Below the pieces are notes generated by a model that was not told where the DNA came from, ran no database searches, and saw only the letters and a program-made list of their open reading frames with translations. A stretch of 64,000 nucleotides of DNA from Desulfuromonadaceae bacterium (GTDB taxonomy: Bacteria > Desulfobacterota > Desulfuromonadia > Geobacterales > Pseudopelobacteraceae): assembly GCA_028687585.1 (NCBI GenBank), contig JAQTZV010000002.1, positions 124,001 to 188,000 of the forward strand, read 5' to 3'. Shown here one piece after another: positions 54,752 to 64,000 of this stretch (positions within the stretch are counted from its first letter, which is position 1; every line of letters begins with the position of its first letter). A program made the position numbers and the translations under genes.

Positions 54752-55933
54752 TCAGGATCGGTAATCAGCGTTAATATTGATGTATTCATGGGTCAGGTCA
54801 GAAGTGTACACGGTGGCAGCACCAATGCCGATCCCCAAGTCAACCGAAACGGTAAATTCCTTTTGCTTGAGAACAGCGGTACCCCGTGCTTCTGCATCGT
54901 CGCCCGCAAAGATACCGTTCCTGGCCATACAAACATCATCAAAGCACAATGACAGCCGCGTTTGGTCAACTTCTGCGCCTGAATAGCCTACTGCTGCAAA
55001 AATGCGTCCCCAGTTGGCATCCTGCCCAAAAAATGCTGTTTTTACCAGACTGGAATTGGCAATAGCGAGAGCGGCTAGTTTTGCGTCGGAATAGTTCTGA
55101 GCTCCAGTGACACGGATTTCAACAAATTTAGTTGCACCTTCACCATCTTTTACAATCTGTTTTGCCAATGAAAGCAAAACAGTATTCAAAATAGCAGCAA
55201 AGGCGTTGCCCTCGGATGATCCTTCGACGATTGTCGGATTACCGGCCATGCCGTTGGCCATAATGAGGCAGGTATCGTTTGTGGACGTGTCGCCATCTAC
55301 GGTGATGGCGTTAAAAGATGCATCCACAGCCTGGCGGAAGGTCTGTTGCAGGAAATTCTGCTCAATTGCAGCATCGGTGATGATAAAGGAAAGCATGGTA
55401 GCCATGTTAGGCATGATCATGCCGGCCCCTTTGGCGATGCCTGAGACAGTGTACCCGACACCCCCGGCTTGGCCGCTGCAGGTCTCCATTTTTGAGAAAG
55501 TATCAGTCGTCATGATGGCATCGGCAACATCGGCAAGGGTTCCGGTCGATAAACCTTCAACCAGGTGGGGGATAGCCGATTGAATTCTTTCCATGGGCAT
55601 CTGAATGCCGATTACCCCTGTTGAGCAGACTTGCACCGCTGAAGTTTCTACACCAAGAGCGAGTGCGACCAGACGCGTTGTGTCTTGCGCAACGATCATA
55701 CCGGGTTCTCCGGTGCAGGCATTGGCATTGCCACTGTTGACAACCAATGCCTGAGCGATTCCGCTGACAATGTGCTCGCGGGAAACCAGTACCGGAGCGG
55801 CCTTGACCGAGCTTGTCGTGAAAACGGCGGCGGCTGTTGCCGGAACCTCGGAATATATAAGAGCAAGATCTTTACGCCCCGGTTTTTTTATTGCTGCTTC
55901 AACCGAAGAAAATGAGAAGCCACGTAGCGTCAT
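54752..55933 (-). CDS. argJ: Bifunctional glutamate N-acetyltransferase/ornithine acetyltransferase
   Basis: 393 residues. It recycles the acetyl group from N-acetylornithine to glutamate in arginine synthesis. It self-cleaves into alpha and beta chains at Ala-Thr in PNMATMLSFI, and Thr179 is the nucleophile. DGDTSTNDTCLIMANG and GKGAGMI-type sequences (here AKGAGMIMPN) also match. The N-terminus MTLRGFSFSSVEAAIKKPGR is typical. It lies 49 bases below secA on the same strand. Confidence 0.96.
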   Translation of the reverse strand: MTLRGFSFSSVEAAIKKPGRKDLALIYSEVPATAAAVFTTSSVKAAPVLVSREHIVSGIAQALVVNSGNANACTGEPGMIVAQDTTRLVALALGVETSAVQVCSTGVIGIQMPMERIQSAIPHLVEGLSTGTLADVADAIMTTDTFSKMETCSGQAGGVGYTVSGIAKGAGMIMPNMATMLSFIITDAAIEQNFLQQTFRQAVDASFNAITVDGDTSTNDTCLIMANGMAGNPTIVEGSSEGNAFAAILNTVLLSLAKQIVKDGEGATKFVEIRVTGAQNYSDAKLAALAIANSSLVKTAFFGQDANWGRIFAAVGYSGAEVDQTRLSLCFDDVCMARNGIFAGDDAEARGTAVLKQKEFTVSVDLGIGIGAATVYTSDLTHEYININADYRS

Positions 55934-55982
55934 AAAAATTCACCTGTTTTTCCGGATAAATGTTTGCCGGGGAAGGAAACAC

Positions 55983-58676
55983 TTACTTTCCACAGCATTT
56001 TTTGTATTTTTTACCGCTTCCGCATGGGCAGGCATCGTTGCGTCCTGCCACTTTTTGACTTTTGGCCGGTTCCTGGTGATGATCTCCCCCCCCTCCCAGA
56101 TTAAAAATCAGTTTCTTGCTTTGCAACTCTTCTTCGATCTCTTCTATTTCGTCTCCATCATGGTTAATCTGAACCCAATATACGCGCTCAACAACCTCCT
56201 CACGAATGCGTATCATCAGTTCCATAAATAAGTTGTACGCCTCTTTCTTGTATTCCTGTTTCGGATCTTTCTGCCCGTACCCACGCAGGCCGATCCCTTC
56301 CTTCAGGTGGTCGATATTCAGGAGGTGATCTTTCCAGTGGGTGTCGATCGCCTGCAGCATCATGACTTTAATGAGGTGATCCATTAGCTCGTCACCCATC
56401 TCATCTATCCGTGCCGTGAAGATAGCATGAGCCTGCTCACTGAGCGTGCTTTCGAAGTTTACTGGGGTGAGGCGGCTTACCATCTCCTGTGGCAGATCAA
56501 GCTGGAGATTAAAGCATTTATACACGGTTTCACTAATTCCCTGCCAATCCCACTCGTGTGGTGAAACCTTATCAATGGCGTAGGCGGCCGTAATCTCATC
56601 AATCGTCTCATCCAGCATTTCCAGAAAACTCTCTCGAATATCCTGACCGCCTAGAATTTCACGCCGTTGGCTATAAATAACCTCACGCTGCTTATTCATG
56701 ACATCATCGTATTCAATGAGATGCTTTCGAATATCAAAGTTATGTGCCTCAACTTTTTTCTGAGCATTTTCAATCGAGCGTGAGATCATGCTGTGAGTAA
56801 TTGCCTCACCCTCTTCAATTTTAAGGAGATCCATTATTTTTGAGACGCGCTCCGAGCCAAAAATGCGCAGAAGGTCATCTTCCAGCGACAGGTAGAATTT
56901 TGACGAGCCGGGATCACCCTGACGGCCGGAGCGGCCGCGCAGCTGGTTATCTATTCGGCGTGATTCGTGCCGTTCCGTCCCCAGAATGTGAAGACCGCCC
57001 AGCTTGATAACCTCTTCATGTTCTGCACTACATTCGGTTTTGTATCTGGCCACCACTACTTCGTATTCCTCATCAGTAGATTCGGGATTGGCCCTCCGCC
57101 ACTGTTTGGCCAGAGCGTCCGGATTGCCTCCCAGTACTATGTCAGTGCCTCGGCCAGCCATGTTGGTCGCAATCATTATGGCGCCTTTGCGGCCGGCCTG
57201 AGATACGATCTCAGCCTCCCGTTCATGCTGTTTGGCATTAAGCACGTTGTGTGGAACACCCTGACGTTTTAACAGTTCTGACAGTACTTCCGACTTTTCG
57301 ATTGAAATGGTACCGACAAGGCAGGGTTGACCGGCGGCATAATGCTCTTTGATATCTTCAATTACCGCTTTGAACTTTTCCATTTCAGTTTTGTAAATAA
57401 CATCCGGTGCGTCCGGGCGGATAAGCGGTCTATTGGTCGGGATAACAGACACATCCAGTTTATATATTTTGTGGAACTCCTCTGCTTCGGTATCAGCAGT
57501 ACCGGTCATTCCTGACAGTTTACTGTACATGCGGAAATAATTCTGAAAGGTGATAGTTGCCAGCGTCTGATTCTCATTTTCAATCTTCACCCCTTCTTTA
57601 GCCTCAATAGCCTGGTGCAGACCGTCAGACCAGCGACGACCCGGCATGAGCCGCCCGGTAAACTCATCAACAATCATTACTTCACCATCTTTTACGACAT
57701 AATCAACGTCAAGCTTGTACATGGCGTGGGCACGCAGTGCCTGGTTGACATGATGAAGAGTTTCTATGTTGCGTGGATCATAAAGATTATCGACCTTTAA
57801 AAGTTTCTCAACTTTCAGTACCCCTTGCTCTGTTAATGAAGCACTTTTCGCCTTTTCATCAATAGTAAAGTCACCGGTGTACTGTTTTCTTTTGCCGGAA
57901 AGGGTATTTGCTTCAACTTCAATTGCTTCACCCTTTTCCAGACGGGGAATGATAGCGTTAATAACGTAATATTTATCGGTAGAATCTTCTGTAGGACCTG
58001 AAATAATCAGCGGAGTACGGGCTTCATCTATCAGGATGGAGTCAACTTCATCCACGATAGCGTAGTTGAAACCGCGCTGAACATAATCGTCCAGGGAAAA
58101 TTTCATATTATCGCGCAGATAATCGAAGCCAAACTCATTGTTAGTGCCATACGTGATGTCAGCGGCATAGTTAATGCGGCGCTGGTCATCATCAATGCCA
58201 TGGACAATTATCCCCACCGTTAACCCAAGAAAATTGTGCAAACGCCCCATCCATTCGGAGTCACGTTTTGCAAGATAATCGTTGACCGTGACAACATGGA
58301 CGCCTTTACCGGAAATTGCGTTCAGATAGGCGGGGAGGGTGGCAACAAGAGTCTTTCCTTCCCCGGTCTTCATCTCGGCAATTTTTCCCGAATGCAGTAC
58401 CATGCCGCCAATCAGCTGGACGTCAAAGTGGCGCATCCCAAGTACACGCTTGCTTGCTTCACGGCAAACGGCAAATGCTTCCGGGAGTAATGAATCGAGC
58501 GACTCACCTTTTGCGTGACGCTCTTTGAATTCACCGGTTTTACCGGTCAGCTGCCCGTCTGAAAGGAGAGAGATAGAGGTTTCAAGAGCATTAATCTTTG
58601 CAACAATCGGCCACATTTTTTTTAGTTCGCGCTCGTTCTTACTGCCAATAAATTTCTTTATAATGGAACTGAACAT
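55983..58676 (-). CDS. secA: Preprotein translocase ATPase SecA
   Basis: 897-residue motor for Sec-dependent export. Walker [14 protein letters not shown] lies at about 103-115, [15 protein letters not shown] in NBD1, and [10 protein letters not shown] and [15 protein letters not shown] in NBD2. The C-terminal tail ends with the zinc motif [15 protein letters not shown], which binds SecB and phospholipid. Full length. A sigma-70 promoter sits about 45 bases upstream. It is the exporter for the many secreted proteins in this window. Confidence 0.98.
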   Translation of the reverse strand: MFSSIIKKFIGSKNERELKKMWPIVAKINALETSISLLSDGQLTGKTGEFKERHAKGESLDSLLPEAFAVCREASKRVLGMRHFDVQLIGGMVLHSGKIAEMKTGEGKTLVATLPAYLNAISGKGVHVVTVNDYLAKRDSEWMGRLHNFLGLTVGIIVHGIDDDQRRINYAADITYGTNNEFGFDYLRDNMKFSLDDYVQRGFNYAIVDEVDSILIDEARTPLIISGPTEDSTDKYYVINAIIPRLEKGEAIEVEANTLSGKRKQYTGDFTIDEKAKSASLTEQGVLKVEKLLKVDNLYDPRNIETLHHVNQALRAHAMYKLDVDYVVKDGEVMIVDEFTGRLMPGRRWSDGLHQAIEAKEGVKIENENQTLATITFQNYFRMYSKLSGMTGTADTEAEEFHKIYKLDVSVIPTNRPLIRPDAPDVIYKTEMEKFKAVIEDIKEHYAAGQPCLVGTISIEKSEVLSELLKRQGVPHNVLNAKQHEREAEIVSQAGRKGAIMIATNMAGRGTDIVLGGNPDALAKQWRRANPESTDEEYEVVVARYKTECSAEHEEVIKLGGLHILGTERHESRRIDNQLRGRSGRQGDPGSSKFYLSLEDDLLRIFGSERVSKIMDLLKIEEGEAITHSMISRSIENAQKKVEAHNFDIRKHLIEYDDVMNKQREVIYSQRREILGGQDIRESFLEMLDETIDEITAAYAIDKVSPHEWDWQGISETVYKCFNLQLDLPQEMVSRLTPVNFESTLSEQAHAIFTARIDEMGDELMDHLIKVMMLQAIDTHWKDHLLNIDHLKEGIGLRGYGQKDPKQEYKKEAYNLFMELMIRIREEVVERVYWVQINHDGDEIEEIEEELQSKKLIFNLGGGGDHHQEPAKSQKVAGRNDACPCGSGKKYKKCCGK

Positions 58677-58720
58677 TTAGGTTGTCTCCGGAGGGTTGAG
58701 TATTTATAAAACAGCTTCAT

Positions 58721-58749
58721 ATAATAGCACAACTCGTTATATCGCTCAA
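58721..58749 (-). promoter_or_regulatory. Promoter of secA
   Basis: On the minus strand, -35 TTGAGC (58744-58749), a 17-base spacer and -10 TATTAT (58721-58726). The start would be near 58714, about 38 bases before the secA ATG. Confidence 0.65.
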
Positions 58750-58759
58750 TAAACTTGTT

Positions 58760-59854
58760 TTAAACATTAAATCTGAAATGCATAACATCGCCATCTTTAA
58801 CGACATACTCTTTTCCTTCCAGTCTCATTAACCCTTTTTCTTTCGACCCTGCCTCGCCGTTGCAAGAAATATAATCATTAAAGCCGATCACTTCGGCCCG
58901 GATAAACCCTTTCTCAAAATCGGTGTGAATCACTCCTGCAGCTTGCGGGGCTTTTGTTCCGTTAACAATGGTCCAGGCACGAACCTCTTTGACGCCGGCG
59001 GTAAAATACGTAATGAGGCCTAATAACGCATAGCCGTTCCGGATAAGGCGATCAAGTCCAGCCTCCGCAAGTCCCATGTCATCAAGAAATCCTTTTTTTT
59101 CCGGGCCGTCCAGTTCCGCTATTTCCGCCTCAAGTTTACCGCAAATTACGACAACCCCGGCTCCTTCAGAGGCCGCAATATCCCGGACCGAGGCAACATT
59201 CGGGTGTTTGCCCTCCAGATCATCTTCCGCCACATTTGCGACATACAGCACCGGTTTGTCGGTGAGGAGATGCAGATCCCGCATCCAGATTTTTTCATCC
59301 TCATTTTGCGCTATTCCCTGCAGTTTTTTGACCTGTTCGAGGAGAGCCCGTACCCGAAGATAGAAATCAGCCTCATCTTTGGCCTTTTTATCGCCACTAC
59401 GCGCCATTTTTTCGGCACGCTGCAGCTTTTTTTCAATGGTGTCAAGGTCTGCCAGGGCAAGTTCGGTATTAATGACCTCAATATCGTCGGCAGGTGAAAC
59501 ACGACCATTTACATGGACGATGTTATCATCATCAAAACAACGAACAACGTGAACTATTGCATCAACACTCCGTATATGTCCCAGAAACTGATTCCCGAGA
59601 CCTTCTCCCTGGCTGGCACCCTTGACAAGACCGGCAATATCGACAAATTCAATGGTTGTCGGCTGAATTTTTTGCGGTTTGACTATATCGGATAATTGAT
59701 CCATCCGGGGGTCAGGTACCTGGACAATGCCGACGTTGGGCTCAATCGTACAAAACGGATAATTTGCCGACTCGGCACCGGCAGATGTAAGTGCATTAAA
59801 AATGGTAGATTTTCCTACATTCGGTAACCCGACTATTCCGCAGTTAAAACCCAT
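58760..59854 (-). CDS. ychF: Redox-regulated ATPase YchF
   Basis: 364-residue Obg-family P-loop ATPase. G1 is [14 protein letters not shown] at about 8-21, the G3 region is [20 protein letters not shown], and the NKxD-like G4 is degenerate, as in YchF, which prefers ATP. A TGS domain (about 280-364) ends the protein. It binds ribosomes and is linked to oxidative stress response. It is four bases below pth. Confidence 0.96.
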   Translation of the reverse strand: MGFNCGIVGLPNVGKSTIFNALTSAGAESANYPFCTIEPNVGIVQVPDPRMDQLSDIVKPQKIQPTTIEFVDIAGLVKGASQGEGLGNQFLGHIRSVDAIVHVVRCFDDDNIVHVNGRVSPADDIEVINTELALADLDTIEKKLQRAEKMARSGDKKAKDEADFYLRVRALLEQVKKLQGIAQNEDEKIWMRDLHLLTDKPVLYVANVAEDDLEGKHPNVASVRDIAASEGAGVVVICGKLEAEIAELDGPEKKGFLDDMGLAEAGLDRLIRNGYALLGLITYFTAGVKEVRAWTIVNGTKAPQAAGVIHTDFEKGFIRAEVIGFNDYISCNGEAGSKEKGLMRLEGKEYVVKDGDVMHFRFNV

Positions 59855-59857
59855 GAT

Positions 59858-60439
59858 CTATCCTTCCAGAAAATTTTTATTATTAAAAAGACTCATTGAT
59901 TTAGGCAATCCTTCTTCAAGCATTACTTTCAACATAGTTCTGCCGCCATCGAGCACGCTGGAAAGAACTTCCATCTGATTTGGAGGGATTCTCCCAAGAA
60001 CATGACCCGTCGTATCTCCATGTGGTGATTTGCCGATACCGATGCGGAGCCTGATAAAGTCGCCTTTACCGAGATTCTCCATTATAGAGCGTAGGCCGTT
60101 GTGGCCACCATGCCCGCCGCCATTTTTAAAACGCACCGCTCCAAACGGCAGATCAAGTTCATCATGAATGACAATCAAGTTTGACATCGGGAGCTTGTGG
60201 AATTGGAGCGACTGCATGACAGAGATTCCGGACAGATTCATGAATGTCTGCGGCTTGAGAAGAATCAGGCGATGCCCGGCAAAATTCATTTCCCCACAAA
60301 AGCCTGAGAAAGACTTTTTGGTAATGGAAATGTTTTCCTGATCAGCAAGGCGATCCAAAAAAAGAAAACCCGCATTATGGCGGGTCCATTGATAGGTGGG
60401 GCCGGGATTCCCCAGCCCCGCAACTATATACGTACTCAT
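59858..60439 (-). CDS. pth: Peptidyl-tRNA hydrolase
   Basis: 193 residues. It cleaves peptidyl-tRNA released from stalled ribosomes. The N-terminus AGLGNPGPTYQWTRHNAGF includes the catalytic His21. NFAGHRLILLKPQTFMNLSG and VIHDELDLPFG (catalytic Asp) follow, with GGHGGHNGLRSI. Size is usual. It lies 18 bases below rplY, a widespread arrangement. Confidence 0.96.
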   Translation of the reverse strand: MSTYIVAGLGNPGPTYQWTRHNAGFLFLDRLADQENISITKKSFSGFCGEMNFAGHRLILLKPQTFMNLSGISVMQSLQFHKLPMSNLIVIHDELDLPFGAVRFKNGGGHGGHNGLRSIMENLGKGDFIRLRIGIGKSPHGDTTGHVLGRIPPNQMEVLSSVLDGGRTMLKVMLEEGLPKSMSLFNNKNFLEG

Positions 60440-60457
60440 GCGAAAGTTCGGTGAAAG

Positions 60458-61051
60458 TTAAGCGACAGCAGGAGTTTCTACTTCTTCTTCTTTGGCTCTG
60501 CCAAGAACGCTGACAACCGGGATCTTTGGCTGGTCGAGAAGAACAATCCCTTCAGGGAGCGGGATTTCGCTGACATGAATTGAATGAGCAATCTTAAGAT
60601 TAGAAACATCAATGGTGATGCTGTCCGGAATATTGGCCGGCAGGCATTCTATATGCAATTCATGGTGAGCCAGATCAAGAAGGCCACCCTCCTTCACACC
60701 GATTGCTGTACCAGTCAGAACGACAGGTACCGTAATTCGAAGTTTTTCGTTCGGATTAATGCGATGGAGATCAACGTGCTTGAACGTCCGCTTGATTGGA
60801 TCCCGCTGGATGTCTGCGACTATTGCAATGCTCTGGTCCAGACTGCCGCCACCAATCAGTGTAATCAGGTTGTTCTGACCACCGGCTCCGGAGATAGCTT
60901 CCTGAAGATCACGGTTTTTGATGCTTACTGCGATTGGATCAAGCCCCTTGCCATACACGACACCCGGGATCATATCTGCAATGCGAAGTCTCCGGCTCAC
61001 ACCGGTACCGGTTTTGGTGCGAAGATCAATATTCATCTGTTTCTGTTGCAT
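60458..61051 (-). CDS. rplY: 50S ribosomal protein L25/general stress protein Ctc
   Basis: 197 residues: an N-terminal L25 domain that binds 5S rRNA ([24 protein letters not shown]) and a C-terminal TL5-type beta domain ending in an acidic tail. It is the long Ctc form. ATG at 61051 has GGAGG just upstream; the reading from 61063 adds four residues and lacks that spacing. It stands between prs and pth, the common order prs-rplY-pth-ychF. Confidence 0.95.
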   Translation of the reverse strand: MQQKQMNIDLRTKTGTGVSRRLRIADMIPGVVYGKGLDPIAVSIKNRDLQEAISGAGGQNNLITLIGGGSLDQSIAIVADIQRDPIKRTFKHVDLHRINPNEKLRITVPVVLTGTAIGVKEGGLLDLAHHELHIECLPANIPDSITIDVSNLKIAHSIHVSEIPLPEGIVLLDQPKIPVVSVLGRAKEEEVETPAVA

Positions 61052-61111
61052 GTGCTCCTCCACGTGTAGTGACGGGTCAGTCCCGCCCTATTTTAAATAT
61101 ATTATTAAAAA

Positions 61112-62056
61112 CTAAGCAAATAGCGAACTAACGGACTCATCTTCATGAATTCTTCTGATCGCTTCAGCCAACAGGTCTGCTACGGACAATATTCTTATTT
61201 TAGAGGTCGCAATGTCACCGCTGTTTACCGGTATTGTATCAGTCAAAACAATTTCTTCAATATCGGAGGCATTGATGCGTTCGATTGCCGGTCCTGACAG
61301 TACGCCATGGGTCGCACAGGCAAAAACAGCTTTCGCGCCGTTTGCTTTGAGCGCTTTAGCAGCTTGTGTCAAGGTGCCGGCAGTATCAACCATATCATCT
61401 AGGATAATAGCAATTTTATCTCGAACATCACCAATCAGGTGCATTACTTCAGCTACATTAGGACCGGAACGGCGCTTGTCAATGACTGCAAGAGAATATT
61501 CCAGGCGTTTGGCAAATGCGCGGGCTCTTTCGGTACCGCCGGCATCAGGAGAAACCATAACCACCTGCTCGCCGCTGAAACGGTCTTTGAGGTAATTAAG
61601 AATAACCGGAGCGGCATAAAGATTATCAACGGGTATATTGAAAAAGCCTTGAATCTGGCCGGCATGAAGGTCAATGGTAACAACTCTGTCGACGCCGGCA
61701 GTGGTAATAATATCAGCAACTAATTTTGCCGTGATCGGCGTGCGGGGAGCTGCTTTTCGATCCTGGCGGGCGTAGCCATAATATGGGATTACTGCCGTAA
61801 TGGTTGCAGCCGATGCCCGTTTCAATGCGTCAGTTATTATCAACAACTCCATCAGGTTGTCATTAGTTGGCGCACAGGTTGATTGTACAACATAGACATC
61901 ACGACCGCGAACATTCTCGCCGATCTCGACCATAACTTCGCCATCAGAAAAACGACGGACACGGGCTGCTCCGAGAGGAACACCAAGGCATGAGCATATT
62001 TTCAGAGCGAGATCCGGATTTGAGTTACCAGAAAAAATCTTTATTTTATCGTGCAT
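61112..62056 (-). CDS. prs: Ribose-phosphate pyrophosphokinase
   Basis: 314 residues. It makes PRPP from ribose-5-phosphate and ATP for purine, pyrimidine, His and Trp synthesis. Motifs: [52 protein letters not shown] and the PRPP loop [15 protein letters not shown] at 62056 is preferred over TTG at 62065, given GAAGGG about 11 bases upstream. First gene of the prs-rplY-pth-ychF operon. Confidence 0.96.
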   Translation of the reverse strand: MHDKIKIFSGNSNPDLALKICSCLGVPLGAARVRRFSDGEVMVEIGENVRGRDVYVVQSTCAPTNDNLMELLIITDALKRASAATITAVIPYYGYARQDRKAAPRTPITAKLVADIITTAGVDRVVTIDLHAGQIQGFFNIPVDNLYAAPVILNYLKDRFSGEQVVMVSPDAGGTERARAFAKRLEYSLAVIDKRRSGPNVAEVMHLIGDVRDKIAIILDDMVDTAGTLTQAAKALKANGAKAVFACATHGVLSGPAIERINASDIEEIVLTDTIPVNSGDIATSKIRILSVADLLAEAIRRIHEDESVSSLFA

Positions 62057-62115
62057 AATGAACAAACACCCTTCAAAATGACTTCAGGAAATAATCTTTG
62101 AGAAAAGAAATGAGA

Positions 62116-62144
62116 GTTATACTAAAATATTTACTGAAAAGCAA
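62116..62144 (-). promoter_or_regulatory. Promoter of the prs-rplY-pth-ychF operon
   Basis: On the minus strand, -35 TTGCTT (62139-62144), a 17-base spacer and -10 TATAAC (62116-62121). It lies 60-88 bases before the prs start. Confidence 0.55.
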
Positions 62145-62156
62145 CCACTTTTGAAA

Positions 62157-63998
62157 CTATCTGACGTACTCAATAATTCCCTCCTGAACAGCAAAAATGA
62201 GAAACTCATTGGTTTCTTCACAGCTAAGCCCTGTTCGAGACAGGTAGTCATGGTCGGCATTTTCACAGATCTGTTCCAGCAAATGTATGTAAGGCAGTGC
62301 CAGTGATTCAGTGCATACGGTGCCGCCGTTTTGGTAGATAACCGCCTGGGAACCGGACTGCGCGAGTTGTTCATACATCCGGAGGATTTGTGGTTCGCCC
62401 CACTCAAGAAGTTCATCAATATCATAAGTAAAATGAGCTATATGAGTTGCTGGATAAAGCGTAAAACGGCCGGAGCTTATGTTGACCGGAAGTTCGCCCT
62501 CATAATGTGTCTGTCGGTAAGGAGCAAGCAGCGTTGCAGCATACAGATGGTGGTAATACGCCAGGTCAAGGACAAGCGGTAAAAATCGACTGTTTTTTTT
62601 GTTTTTAAAGAGTTCCCTCAGAAAAAGATGCTGTAAATTCCAGATATCGTCATCATTAAAGTCAGACTCTTTTACCGCGTTTCCTCTCTGCTCACTCAGC
62701 CAGTCAGCAAACTTCCGCAAAAACAGAGCCGGTTTCAGGCTGAGAATCTTCAGAATAGCATTAAACCATGCAACCGCTTTACCACGGGTATAAAAAATAT
62801 CACACGCAGTGGCAAGATCTGCTGCAGCTACCATATCAGACGTACTGAAATATTCCGTTTCCTGCACAATATACGGAGGATGTCTATCCCACTTCATTTT
62901 CAGGATTGTTCCGCGAGACGCCAGTCTGGTTCCGGGCAATACCGCAAGCGGGAAAATGTCAAGATGGTTCGGATAGAGTGACAGAGCATAGTCGATGCTG
63001 CGACAAAAGCCAGCGAGGGTGTCACCAGGCAGTCCATAAATCAGATCGAAACCAAAGACGGCACCACTGTCATTAAGCAGGCCTACCTTTGCACTAAAAT
63101 CAGTTTTGTTAAAAGATCGCCCGACTAACTTGAGAACTTCCCTGTCAGAGCTCTGCAGCCCAATTTGTAACGAACAGGCAATCTCTGCAAAGAGTGTTGC
63201 TATTTCACGATCTATAAATTCATTGCGAACTTCAAAATGAAAATGAATGTCGGGTGCAATGTTTTTAATCATACGCAAGATATTTTTGGCTCGCTTCGGG
63301 TCAAGGTTGAACGTGGAATCAAGAACAAATATTTGTGAAACGGCATTGGCGGCAAAAAACTGTAATTCTGACTCCAGCCGTTCAAGAGAAAAATAACGAA
63401 CGCCATGAATCCCTCGTGAATCAAAACAGAAGTCGCAGGTGAAGCTGCAGCCGCGCGACAGCTGCCAGAGGATGCCGGGGTTGGTATGAATGTCGATAAT
63501 TTTTGAAAGATACGGAGACGGAATGGAGTCAAGATCAGATATCGGTGCAGGTGATTGAAGATCAACTGAGTTGGAATGAAGAAGACCAGATATTTCCGAA
63601 TAATTTCCGCCTGAGACAAGTGCGTGGCAGAGAGACAAAAAAGGAACTTCTCCTTCGCCGACAATTACGAAGTCAAAGATCCCCGTATGTAAAATGGATT
63701 CGGGGGCTGCTGTGACTTCCGGACCACCGCAAAAGAGCTTGACAGATGGATGTGTTCGCCGAAGTTCGGACGCAATATCACAGATAGCGTTGTGATTCCA
63801 TACATACATGGAAAAGCCGACCGCGTCCGGGAGTGGATCGATAAGTTTTGCCGTACAAGCGGCGGTATCCTGTCCGATGAAAAAGTCTTTAAGGTTGATC
63901 GTAGCGGCGCTTTTGAGCGCGTAGGCCTTAAGAAAAGAGCTTGCCAGAGGAATTGACTGGGGCGAAGGGGAGGGGTGTATAGATACGAGGTTGATCAA
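62157..63998 (-). CDS. B12-binding radical-SAM protein with DUF4080 C-terminus (5' end at window edge)
   Basis: At least 613 residues. An N-terminal B12-binding-type Rossmann domain (about 1-140: SIHPSPSPQSIPLASSFLKA, FCGGPEVTA) precedes a radical-SAM domain with the cluster motif CSFTCDFC near residue 182-189 and GLQSSDREVLKLVGRSF. The C-terminal part (about 390-500) matches DUF4080. Such enzymes often methylate or rearrange unactivated carbons; the substrate is unknown. The TTG at 63998 sits at the window edge, so the true start may lie beyond it. Confidence 0.85.
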   Translation of the reverse strand: MINLVSIHPSPSPQSIPLASSFLKAYALKSAATINLKDFFIGQDTAACTAKLIDPLPDAVGFSMYVWNHNAICDIASELRRTHPSVKLFCGGPEVTAAPESILHTGIFDFVIVGEGEVPFLSLCHALVSGGNYSEISGLLHSNSVDLQSPAPISDLDSIPSPYLSKIIDIHTNPGILWQLSRGCSFTCDFCFDSRGIHGVRYFSLERLESELQFFAANAVSQIFVLDSTFNLDPKRAKNILRMIKNIAPDIHFHFEVRNEFIDREIATLFAEIACSLQIGLQSSDREVLKLVGRSFNKTDFSAKVGLLNDSGAVFGFDLIYGLPGDTLAGFCRSIDYALSLYPNHLDIFPLAVLPGTRLASRGTILKMKWDRHPPYIVQETEYFSTSDMVAAADLATACDIFYTRGKAVAWFNAILKILSLKPALFLRKFADWLSEQRGNAVKESDFNDDDIWNLQHLFLRELFKNKKNSRFLPLVLDLAYYHHLYAATLLAPYRQTHYEGELPVNISSGRFTLYPATHIAHFTYDIDELLEWGEPQILRMYEQLAQSGSQAVIYQNGGTVCTESLALPYIHLLEQICENADHDYLSRTGLSCEETNEFLIFAVQEGIIEYVR

Positions 63999-64000
63999 CA

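Overview
The window looks like a chromosomal segment from a Geobacter-like bacterium (Desulfuromonadota, Geobacterales). This is inferred from gene content and order, without a database search: a pilMNOPQ type IV pilus assembly operon followed by lipoproteins, a separate pilB-pilT-pilC-pilS operon, a fused TatD/radical-SAM protein, a DUF4080 radical-SAM protein, and several two-component genes. Most of the DNA is dense core genome in operons. No tRNA, complete rRNA, CRISPR array, transposase or phage gene was seen.

Layout. 1-8.9 kb: HAD phosphatase, small HTH regulator, pilMNOPQ and two lipoprotein genes, closed by a perfect 18-bp hairpin. 9.0-16.4 kb: an outer-membrane protein on the minus strand, then a plus-strand run of two unknown membrane proteins around an orphan GspE/PilB-like ATPase, then threonine synthase, lipid II flippase MurJ and an alkyltransferase. 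16.4-17.7 kb: an intergenic region with a palindromic pair of DnaA boxes, mazG, and a 3' fragment of a 5S rRNA gene with its terminator hairpin. 17.7-28.5 kb: a minus-strand accessory block with an NTF2-like protein, a 1239-residue secreted PKD protein carrying eight W-G-E-N-x-G-W-I repeats, a DUF1566 protein, a cysteine-rich secreted protein bracketed by two copies of a small repeat, a DUF4157-like metallopeptidase, a possible CYTH-fold protein, a 57-residue protein and a large MalT/BTAD-type regulator.

28.7-35.2 kb: small zinc-ribbon-like protein, RecG with an AbrB-like N-terminal extension, RibF, a flippase-like membrane protein and a DUF2723 glycosyltransferase-like protein. 35.2-42.2 kb: 535 bp without a convincing gene, ending in a strong promoter, then pilB-pilT-pilC-pilS and an unknown membrane protein where pilR is often found. 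42.2-44.8 kb (minus): TatD/radical-SAM fusion, TPR protein, YaaR/DUF327 protein. 45.0-50.0 kb (plus): NtrY-like kinase, NtrX-like regulator with a changed GAFTGA loop, and CtpA protease. 50.0-64 kb (minus): small membrane protein, trpC, trpD, receiver protein, beta-lactamase-family protein, argJ, secA, ychF, pth, rplY, prs, and a DUF4080 radical-SAM protein running to the window edge.

How the genes work together: the two pil operons supply the inner-membrane platform (PilM, N, O, P, C), the motors (PilB extension, PilT retraction), the secretin (PilQ) and a sensor (PilS). The pilin gene and pilR are not in the window. The 17.7-28.5 kb block encodes mostly exported proteins under what may be one BTAD-type activator, and a perfect tandem 11-bp repeat lies in front of its 57-residue gene. 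That block, with the 5S relic at its edge, is the best place to look for something new.
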